Below are positions 57,973 through 64,000 of a stretch of DNA of 64,000 bases, one piece after another (position 1 is the first letter of the stretch; every line of letters begins with the position of its first letter). Under the pieces are notes generated by a model, which did not search any database, was not told the DNA's origin, and worked only from the letters and a program-made list of their open reading frames with translations. Source of the DNA: Bacteroidales bacterium (lineage in GTDB: Bacteria; Bacteroidota; Bacteroidia; Bacteroidales; UBA1715); assembly GCA_031286165.1 (NCBI GenBank), contig JAITUU010000003.1, positions 1 to 64,000 of the forward strand, read 5' to 3'. A program made the position numbers and the translations under genes.

Positions 57973-59003
57973 AAGGTGTTTTGTTTGAAAAGTGTATTTG
58001 TTACGTGTTGCATATTTGCCGACACGGTAAAAAAGTGCGTTCCGCCGGCGGCGTGTTGTTTTGCGTAGCCGTAGCCGAACTTCCAATTGTGGCGTTCGTA
58101 GGCTGCGCCAAAACTCAGCCCTACGGCATGTCTGCCCGTATCCCACGTAAGGTCTTGGAATTTTCGGAAATTAAAACCTGCCATCACGTCTATGCGTTTA
58201 AACAAACGCACATCGCTGGCTAAGGAAATGTGTTTCAATAGATTATTCACAAACGAATTATCATTTCCGGAAAGTGCAAATTGCTGTACATCGCTGTACG
58301 CGAAAGAAATAGCAAAAGGTGCATATTTTAATTTTTGGCGAATTGCCACATCTACACCAAAAGGAATATCTTCGTAAACTCCTGTGTATGTGCTGATTTG
58401 ACTACCTGCATTGCGCACTATAATAGTGGCATTGGTAAGCGTGTCGATACTTCTATAGCGCACCGCAAAATCAGCTAACACTCCTACGGACGAGTAACTT
58501 TCTAAAAACGAAAGTACCGGTTTGAGCGAAACTCCTGCGTAAAAATTCGGTAGAAATTGATAGCAAATACCGGCAGTGAGCACATTGTCGGAGGCTGAAA
58601 AATATCCAATAAAATGCGCATCTTCGTCATATCCATGAAAAGAACCGTAAATCACACTCGAAATACCACCCACCAGCATCAATTTTTCGCGGAGTGGGTG
58701 CGCATACGAAACAGATGCTATGCTCGTGCCGTTGGTTTGCAGGGCAAACATATTGCCCCACGTAAGGCTTGCCGAGCGGGAAAGCGAAGAATCTAAAAGC
58801 GAGGGGTTTTTGAGCGTGAGCGCAACATCGCCGCTGCGAGCAAGTGCCGTTGCGCCAAGTGCATTTTCGCGTGCCGAAACCGCTCGCTGCACAAAAGAAT
58901 ACACCACACTTCCGCCACTTTGCGCCCTACTTGCGCAAGGCAGAGCAAGCACTACGCATAAGTGCAACACAAATCGAAGAGTGAAAGATTGTAAATAGCG
59001 CAT
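57969..59003 (-). CDS. porQ: type IX secretion protein PorQ
   Basis: 344 residues: signal peptide (about 1-27, ASRAQ), then an outer-membrane barrel-like chain of the PorQ family, with the typical start GGSVVYSFVQRAVSARENALG and NPSLLDSSLSRSASLTWGNM. PorQ is needed in the T9SS for attachment of A-LPS to secreted substrates. Adjacent cmk and ispH match an arrangement I know from other Bacteroidales. It starts as TAATG on the ftsB stop. Several T9SS cargo genes are in the same window. Confidence 0.8.
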   Translation of the reverse strand: MRYLQSFTLRFVLHLCVVLALPCASRAQSGGSVVYSFVQRAVSARENALGATALARSGDVALTLKNPSLLDSSLSRSASLTWGNMFALQTNGTSIASVSYAHPLREKLMLVGGISSVIYGSFHGYDEDAHFIGYFSASDNVLTAGICYQFLPNFYAGVSLKPVLSFLESYSSVGVLADFAVRYRSIDTLTNATIIVRNAGSQISTYTGVYEDIPFGVDVAIRQKLKYAPFAISFAYSDVQQFALSGNDNSFVNNLLKHISLASDVRLFKRIDVMAGFNFRKFQDLTWDTGRHAVGLSFGAAYERHNWKFGYGYAKQHAAGGTHFFTVSANMQHVTNTLFKQNTL

Positions 59004-59305
59004 TATTTTTGAGTTACCACATAAATATCCTCATTGTCTTTTTTCATGGTGTATTGCTCGCGGGCTATGGTTTCTATGTATTCGGCTTTATTCAAATTCT
59101 CTATTTCACGGCGAGTATCTTCTATTTTGCGCTCATATTCCCTATACTGCGCCTCCAAATCGGCATTTTTTTGTGCCAATTCATGATTTCGCGCCAAATT
59201 TCTATCATCTATCACCGTAATCCACAGCACAAACACCACTGTTACTATAAAAAATCGGTTTGTAACAATGTTTTTTGCCGTTTGCAATATTTTTTGAGAA
59301 TCCAT
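59003..59305 (-). CDS. ftsB: FtsB/DivIC-type septum formation initiator protein
   Basis: 100 residues from ATG 59305 (MDSQKILQTAKNIV). One membrane helix (about 20-36, FFIVTVVFVLWITVI) precedes a coiled coil (ELAQKNADLEAQYREYERKI) and the conserved end YIETIAREQYTMKKDNEDIY. It partners FtsL and FtsQ. It is separate from the dcw cluster and translationally coupled to porQ. Confidence 0.85.
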   Translation of the reverse strand: MDSQKILQTAKNIVTNRFFIVTVVFVLWITVIDDRNLARNHELAQKNADLEAQYREYERKIEDTRREIENLNKAEYIETIAREQYTMKKDNEDIYVVTQK

Positions 59306-59383
59306 ACACAAAAATTTTCGATAAAAATACAATTATTTTTACATTTCGCAATCGCAAAAAAATGATTATTCACAAAAAAAGCA

Positions 59384-59446
59384 GTCCGTCATTACCTTCG
59401 TTGAGGGTTTCGCCGTTTCTGCGAAAGCAGAAATCTCATAGAGGCA
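59384..59446. repeat. REP/dRS3-like hairpin repeat
   Basis: A perfect 7-bp stem tttctgc/gcagaaa with GAAA tetraloop (59416-59433) is followed by tctcatag. This resembles a variant of widely scattered elements with the shape ATTCCCGCGAAAGCGGGAAT. Only one copy is in this window. Confidence 0.45.
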
Positions 59447-59651
59447 TAGTATAGAGTTTTTTTTTAATTCCGTATCAAGTGCTGAATAACAGAAGAAATA
59501 ATGAGAATTTCGGACACTCATAAAAAAAATAAGGCGGAAAGAGAAGTGGAGTTCTCTTGTCCGCACCCATTCATTAAAGGAATAATAAAGCGTAACAGTT
59601 TTGCAAATATAAAACATATTTTTTGCTGAGCAATACTTTGTTTACATTTTG

Positions 59652-59680
59652 TTGATTTATTTAAAATTTTTCTACTTTTG
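59652..59680 (+). promoter_or_regulatory. promoter of the DUF3298-type lipoprotein gene
   Basis: TTG (59652-59654) is followed after 18 bases by TACTTTTG (59673-59680), matching the -33/-7 arrangement. The gene starts 44 bases further on. Confidence 0.5.
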
Positions 59681-59723
59681 GAAACACAAAACACACAAAT
59701 TTTAATTTAAAACACACAGTATT

Positions 59724-60443
59724 ATGAAAAAAAATCTCAACCTCGCAATCGCTCTCTTTTTCTGCGCCCTACTTGGTGCGTGCAGTCAAAAACCACTTCA
59801 ATTTGAGAGCACACAAATTCAATTCGGCGTAGAAACCGACACCGCAGTTTCTATTCCGGTGCGTAGTATCAACATTTCGTTTGAAACTCCTATTGCAGGC
59901 AGCAACACTGCTCTGCAACAAATTCGCGAACAAATTATTTCGGCAGTATTCGGTTTTCCCACCGATAGCATTGTAACCGATAGCACACTATTGGTTGCCC
60001 TGCTTTTCGACTTGGATAGCGTGCCTGCACCCGATAGTTTGGCTACAAATTTTGAATATTCCGCCACCGGAACGGTTATTTTCAACAACGAAAAAATTCT
60101 CAGTTACGAAGTTTCTTCCTACTCTTATAGCGGCGGCGCACATGGTACCGATTGGGTGCAATACTTGGTATTCGACCTCAAAACCGGCAATCGCCTTGCG
60201 GAAAACGATGTATTTAAAGGCGACTACGAAACGGTACTTACACAATTTTTTATAGCACAACTTGCTTCCGAAGATGGTTTTGAGAATTTTGAAAAAGAAA
60301 ACATTCGCCCGAACAACAACTTTTTTATGGACGATAAAGGCGTAACCTATGTGTTCAATCGCTACGAAATAGCCTGCGGCGCCTGCGGCGGACCTTTCAA
60401 AATCTTCATTCCTTTCAGCGAAATTCAAGGAATTTTGAAATAA
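59724..60443 (+). CDS. DUF3298/RsiV-like lipoprotein
   Basis: 239 residues with a lipoprotein signal peptide ending at Cys-20 (LLGAC). The body has the typical features of the DUF4163/DUF3298 pair: ILSYEVSSYSYSGGAHG, VFDLKTGNRLAENDVF and a C-terminal YEIACGACGGPFKIFIPF. Such domains bind small ligands or lysozyme in some families (RsiV); the role here is unknown. Confidence 0.8.
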   Translation: MKKNLNLAIALFFCALLGACSQKPLQFESTQIQFGVETDTAVSIPVRSINISFETPIAGSNTALQQIREQIISAVFGFPTDSIVTDSTLLVALLFDLDSVPAPDSLATNFEYSATGTVIFNNEKILSYEVSSYSYSGGAHGTDWVQYLVFDLKTGNRLAENDVFKGDYETVLTQFFIAQLASEDGFENFEKENIRPNNNFFMDDKGVTYVFNRYEIACGACGGPFKIFIPFSEIQGILK

Positions 60444-60468
60444 CACACACTCACTTTCTCATTTTTGA

Positions 60469-60506
60469 GGGACATTTTGCACACGCTGCGCAATGTCCCA
60501 TTTTTT
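60469..60506 (+). terminator. Rho-independent terminator after the DUF3298 gene
   Basis: An 8-bp stem gggacatt/aatgtccc (60469-60476 with 60492-60499) followed by T6 (60501-60506), 25 bases after the stop. Confidence 0.75.
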
Positions 60507-60511
60507 GTATC

Positions 60512-60542
60512 TTGTTTCTTATTGCTAAAAAACCTATCTTTG
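60512..60542 (+). promoter_or_regulatory. promoter of the acetate transporter gene
   Basis: TTG (60512-60514), 20-base spacer, then TATCTTTG (60535-60542), which matches TAnnTTTG. The start codon at 60569 is 26 bases downstream. Confidence 0.5.
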
Positions 60543-60568
60543 CCGGCAAATAATTTAAACCGTACAAA

Positions 60569-61165
60569 ATGGGAATACAAAAAACAAAAATCGTGGTAGC
60601 CGACCCTACCACACTCGGTCTTTTCGGATTGGCAATAGTAACATTAGTGGCATCATCGCAAAAATTGGGTATTACCGATGGCTACGCAATAGTGCTGCCG
60701 TGGGCAATTTTACTCGGCGGCGTAGCACAAATTATTGCCGCCATGTTCGATTTCAAACACAACAATCTCTTTGGAGCCACCGCTTTCACCGCCTATGGAC
60801 TTTTTTGGATAGGCATGGGATTTACGTGGCTTATTAAACTCGGCTGCTTGGGCGAAACGCTTGCAACTTCGACAGACACCAAACAGTTAGGATTTGTATT
60901 TGCAGGCTACGCCATTATCAGCATAGTATTCACCATTTCGGCACTCAAAATGTCGAAAGCAATGTTTGTGCTTCTTGCATTAATCGTAGTACTTTTTGTA
61001 ACCTTAGCCTTAGATGCCTTTGGCTGCGGACACGTATGGCACGCCATAGCCGCCTATTCGGAATTAGCAATTTCGCTCCTCACATTCTATGTGCTTTCTG
61101 CAAAATACTTAAACAGTTTTTTCGAGAAAGATATGCTGTGTGTAGGAAAACCTATTTGTAAATAA
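60569..61165 (+). CDS. satP: GPR1/FUN34/YaaH-family acetate/succinate transporter
   Basis: 198 residues with six membrane helices. Signature pieces: ADPTTLGLFGLAIVTLVAS at the start, then GGVAQIIAAMFDFKHNNLFGATAFTAYGLFW, containing the family's FxxxNxFGATAFxxYG. Members move acetate, succinate or related acids with protons. It lies just before mutAB, so it may move succinate, acetate or propionate; the symbol is by analogy. Confidence 0.88.
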   Translation: MGIQKTKIVVADPTTLGLFGLAIVTLVASSQKLGITDGYAIVLPWAILLGGVAQIIAAMFDFKHNNLFGATAFTAYGLFWIGMGFTWLIKLGCLGETLATSTDTKQLGFVFAGYAIISIVFTISALKMSKAMFVLLALIVVLFVTLALDAFGCGHVWHAIAAYSELAISLLTFYVLSAKYLNSFFEKDMLCVGKPICK

Positions 61166-61184
61166 TCCGCTCAATTTCCATATC

Positions 61185-61219
61185 AAACGGGTACATTTGA
61201 AGTTCAAGTGTACCCGTTT
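61185..61219 (+). terminator. Rho-independent terminator after the transporter gene
   Basis: A 15-bp stem (61185-61199 with 61205-61219, one G-U pair), 5-nt loop and T4 end. It separates the transporter from mutA. Confidence 0.85.
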
Positions 61220-61284
61220 TGCGTTTTCGGTAATTCTCAAAAAATTAATCCCTCATTTTTCAACCACTATTAAATAAATATTCC

Positions 61285-61292
61285 TATCTTTG
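61285..61292 (+). promoter_or_regulatory. -7 box of mutAB
   Basis: TATCTTTG, matching TAnnTTTG, 39 bases before the mutA ATG. No good -33 TTG at the expected distance. Confidence 0.45.
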
Positions 61293-61331
61293 AACCCTCA
61301 AAAAAATTTTTAACAAAATATCTATACAAAT

Positions 61332-63299
61332 ATGTCAAACAATTCAAATACTTTATTTGGAGAATTTGCGCCGGTTACGCCCGAACAATGGAAAGAAAAA
61401 ACCATTATCGACATTAAAGGTGCTGATTTCGACAAACGAATGGTGTGGAAAACCATAGACGGTTTTTCGGTGGAACCACTCTACTGGTTACAAGATTTAA
61501 ACTCTCTTTCGTATTTAGACGTAATGCCGGGTCAATTCCCTTTTACACGCGGAACGAAAAAAACGTCCAACGAGTGGTACATTCGTCAAGCAGTGCAAGT
61601 AACTACGCCTGCTGAGGCAAATGCAAAAGCACTCAACATTCTGCAAAAAGGTGTATCATCGCTTGCGTTTGAAATTGCCGATGGCTCAGCATGGACACAA
61701 AACGATATGAGCGCGTTGCTCAAAAGCATAGAATTAGAAGCCATAGAAACCTGCTTTGTGGTGGGTTGCGGCAAACGTCATATTCTCAATTTATTCACAG
61801 CACACGTGGCTTCGCACAAATTCGATACCTCAAAAATTCACGGTTCTATCAATGCCGGATATTTGAATAGTTTGATAGTAAAAGGTGCATTTTGCTGCGG
61901 CACACAAGCCGATAGCGAAAAACACGTACAAGATTTAATTGCTGCGGTTCACGCACTTCCAAAATTCCGCGTAATAGAAATTGATGCCAACACCGTGAGC
62001 AATGCCGGAAGCACCATTTCACAAGAACTTGCCTGCGCACTTGCTATGGGGGTAGAATATCTTTCGGCTGCCGAAGCACAAGGATTGAACGCCGGCGTAG
62101 TTGCACCGCGCATGAAATTCAATTTCGCGGTTTCTTCCAATTATTTTATGGAAATTGCAAAATTCCGCGCAGCAAAAATGCTTTGGGCAAAAATTGTAGA
62201 AGCGTACAAACCCGAATGTAATTGCGAAAAATGCGAATGCCAAACCGAAGAAAAAACTACCGGTTGTGCGTGTTGCGCTCCGCAAAAAATATGCACCTGC
62301 GCAGGAAAAATAAACATTCACGCCGTAACATCTATTTGGAATAAATCGCTTTACGACCCATACGTAAATATGCTCCGCACGCAAACCGAAGCAATGAGTG
62401 CCGTAATCGGCGGTGTTAATTCACTCACCGTACTTCCCTTTGTGGGCAAAGAATCGCTTACGCCGCTTGCAGAACCTTCGCAAGAATTTAGCGAACGCAT
62501 TGCTCGCAATCAACAAAGTTTATTGAAAGACGAATGTCATTTCGATAAAATTGTGGACCCATCTGCCGGCTCCTATTATATAGAAACACTTACCGATAAA
62601 ATTGCCGAAAGTGCATGGACTATTTTCTTGGGAATCCAAGAAAAAGGTGGATTTGCAGAGGCTTTCAAAGCAGGATTTATACAATCACAGATAGAAAAAT
62701 CGGCATCTACGCACAATAAAAACGTAGCAACTCGCCGCGAAAATTTACTCGGTGTGAACCAATTCCCGAATTTCAACGAAGTGATTACTGCCGATGTATG
62801 CGAATGTGCATTTAAACCGGTGAATAAAAAAGCCGACAACGCCATAGCCGAACCGCTGCACGTGTATCGCGGAGCACAAGCATTTGAACTCATGCGCTAC
62901 AATACCGATACATTTGCAAAAACAAAAGGTCGCCCCAAAGTATTTATGCTCACCATTGGAAACCTTACCTTCCGCAAAGCACGTGCGCAATTTGCGTGTA
63001 ATTTCTTTGCCTGCGCAGGTTTCGAGGTGATAGATAATAACGGATTTGCCACCATAGACGAAGGAGTGAAAGCAGCGAAAGAAAGCGGCGCACAAATCGT
63101 GGTAATTTGCTCATCAGACGATGAATACGCCGAAGTAGCACTCCCAATTTTCGAGAAATTACAAGACAAAATTGTGGTGGTAGCCGGTGCGCCTGCGTGC
63201 AGCGAAGAACTCGCGGCAAAAGGATTGAAAAACTTTATCAGCGTGAAATCGAACGTGTTGGAAACATTGCAACAATATCAATCAATGTTAGGAATTTAA
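61332..63299 (+). CDS. mutA: methylmalonyl-CoA mutase small subunit with Cys-rich insertion
   Basis: 655 residues. Partner of the B12-dependent large subunit in interconversion of succinyl-CoA and methylmalonyl-CoA. Recognisable parts are the N-terminal LFGEFAPVTPEQWKEKTI, the barrel segment SLYDPYVNMLRTQTEAMSA and IVDPSAGSYYIETLTDKIAESAW, and a degenerate C-terminal domain (about 540-655) that lacks the cobalamin DxHxxG motif, as expected of this subunit. Residues 296-323 (62217-62300) hold nine cysteines in 28 residues, an insertion not usual for the family. mutB follows after 19 bases. Confidence 0.93.
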   Translation: MSNNSNTLFGEFAPVTPEQWKEKTIIDIKGADFDKRMVWKTIDGFSVEPLYWLQDLNSLSYLDVMPGQFPFTRGTKKTSNEWYIRQAVQVTTPAEANAKALNILQKGVSSLAFEIADGSAWTQNDMSALLKSIELEAIETCFVVGCGKRHILNLFTAHVASHKFDTSKIHGSINAGYLNSLIVKGAFCCGTQADSEKHVQDLIAAVHALPKFRVIEIDANTVSNAGSTISQELACALAMGVEYLSAAEAQGLNAGVVAPRMKFNFAVSSNYFMEIAKFRAAKMLWAKIVEAYKPECNCEKCECQTEEKTTGCACCAPQKICTCAGKINIHAVTSIWNKSLYDPYVNMLRTQTEAMSAVIGGVNSLTVLPFVGKESLTPLAEPSQEFSERIARNQQSLLKDECHFDKIVDPSAGSYYIETLTDKIAESAWTIFLGIQEKGGFAEAFKAGFIQSQIEKSASTHNKNVATRRENLLGVNQFPNFNEVITADVCECAFKPVNKKADNAIAEPLHVYRGAQAFELMRYNTDTFAKTKGRPKVFMLTIGNLTFRKARAQFACNFFACAGFEVIDNNGFATIDEGVKAAKESGAQIVVICSSDDEYAEVALPIFEKLQDKIVVVAGAPACSEELAAKGLKNFISVKSNVLETLQQYQSMLGI

Positions 63300-63318
63300 T
63301 TGAAAAAAACGAGAAAAC

Positions 63319-64000
63319 ATGAAACCGGATTTTAAATCAATACACATAAAAAGTTCCAAAGCAGGTTCTTGCAATGTTCAAGAATGGGAACAAAAAAACA
63401 ACATTTCAGCCGATTGGCTCACACCCGAACAAATTCCCGTGAAAGCGGTTTACACCAAAGAAGATTTGGCGGGTATGGAGCACTTGAACTTCACTTCGGG
63501 TTTTGCGCCAAACCTTCGCGGACCATACACGGCTATGTATCCGTATCAACCGTGGACAGTGCGTCAATACGCAGGATTTTCCACCGCCGAAGAATCGAAT
63601 GCCTTCTATCGCAGAAACATTGCCTCAGGGCAAAAAGGTCTTTCGGTAGCGTTTGACTTGGCTACTCATAGAGGTTACGATTCCGACCACCCTCGCGTGG
63701 TGGGCGATGTAGGAAAAGCCGGTGTTGCAATCGACTCTATTATGGATATGCGCATACTGTTCGACCAAATTCCATTGAACAAAATGTCGGTTTCTATGAC
63801 CATGAACGGTGCAGTATTGCCGGTATTGGCATTCTACATTTTGGCAGGTTTGGAACAAGGCGCAAAATTAGACGAACTCGCAGGAACAATTCAAAATGAT
63901 ATTTTGAAAGAATTTATGGTGCGCAATACCTATATTTATCCACCTGCATTCTCTATGCGTATTATTGCCGATATTTTCAAATACACATCGGCAAATATGC
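63319..64000 (+). CDS. mutB: methylmalonyl-CoA mutase large subunit, cut by window end
   Basis: The catalytic B12-dependent chain. The first 227 codons are present, open to the last base. Family segments seen are [83 protein letters not shown] and [15 protein letters not shown]. The start at 63319 follows mutA closely, so the two form one operon; the cobalamin domain lies beyond the window. Confidence 0.95.
   Translation, partial: MKPDFKSIHIKSSKAGSCNVQEWEQKNNISADWLTPEQIPVKAVYTKEDLAGMEHLNFTSGFAPNLRGPYTAMYPYQPWTVRQYAGFSTAEESNAFYRRNIASGQKGLSVAFDLATHRGYDSDHPRVVGDVGKAGVAIDSIMDMRILFDQIPLNKMSVSMTMNGAVLPVLAFYILAGLEQGAKLDELAGTIQNDILKEFMVRNTYIYPPAFSMRIIADIFKYTSANM

Larger units (their letters stand above)
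59306..59723. other. 418-bp intergenic region
   Basis: Contains a hairpin repeat (59384-59446) and an AT-rich stretch; a -7 box for the next gene is at 59673-59680. A minus-strand frame at 59366-59617 (83 residues) has no coding support. Confidence 0.6.

Noticed and set aside
59366..59617. 83-residue minus-strand frame
   Set aside because: Lies across a hairpin repeat and AT-rich spacer, with no recognisable domain.

Overview
The window is a stretch of chromosome from a member of the Bacteroidota, most likely Bacteroidales-like. The support is: several proteins with C-terminal type IX secretion (T9SS) sorting domains, a porQ gene, a dcw cluster in Bacteroidota order, Fibrobacter-type paralogous domains, -7 boxes of the TAnnTTTG type and an almost complete lack of Shine-Dalgarno sites. 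I see no tRNA, rRNA, CRISPR array, transposase or integrase. The genetic code is standard: TGA is used as a normal stop (for example rsmH and porQ).

Layout. 1-846: end of a repeat-containing T9SS surface protein with an in-frame TGA. 1008-3056: transketolase. 3142-11979 (minus): bactofilin, AtpZ/AtpI-like proteins and the F1Fo ATP synthase genes atpB-E-F-H-A-G (no atpD or atpC in this window), ending with a C_GCAxxG redox protein. Between atpB and atpE sit three foreign-looking genes: a tail-fibre-like T9SS protein, a lipoprotein and a truncated T9SS protease. 12115-13242: SIMPL lipoprotein and a GNAT protein. 13243-19677: accessory region with a Big2/FISUMP surface protein, a small T9SS protein, two unrecognised proteins that each carry a PD-(D/E)XK-like core, two copies of an interspersed repeat and a structured inverted repeat. 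19678-24448: HHH/beta-barrel protein, ligA, tcdA.

24712-49435 (plus) is the division and cell-wall cluster: mraZ (with a three-fold MraZ-type operator), rsmH, ftsL, ftsI, murE, mraY, murD, ftsW, murG, murC, ftsQ, two tandem ftsA paralogues and ftsZ. It makes the MurE-to-MurG peptidoglycan precursors and the FtsZ ring. MurE has the DNPR motif of meso-diaminopimelate enzymes. A 7 kb tandemly duplicated module (tail-fibre-like protein, lipoprotein, subtilisin-like T9SS protease) separates mraY from murD, and an ORF6N-domain gene separates murD from ftsW.

49489-59305: dxs, an iron alcohol dehydrogenase, a ComA-like phosphosulfolactate synthase with an overlapping TPR protein, a DUF4301 protein, and the coupled run ftsB-porQ-cmk-ispH. 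59724-64000: a DUF3298-type lipoprotein, an acetate/succinate transporter of the GPR1/FUN34/YaaH family, and methylmalonyl-CoA mutase (mutA with an unusual Cys-rich insertion, and mutB cut by the window end), which suggests succinate/propionate metabolism.

The most striking pattern is that the same ordered set, tail-fibre-like surface protein then small lipoprotein then secreted protease, has been placed in the sense direction inside two different housekeeping operons (atp and dcw). One copy has decayed and one has been duplicated.
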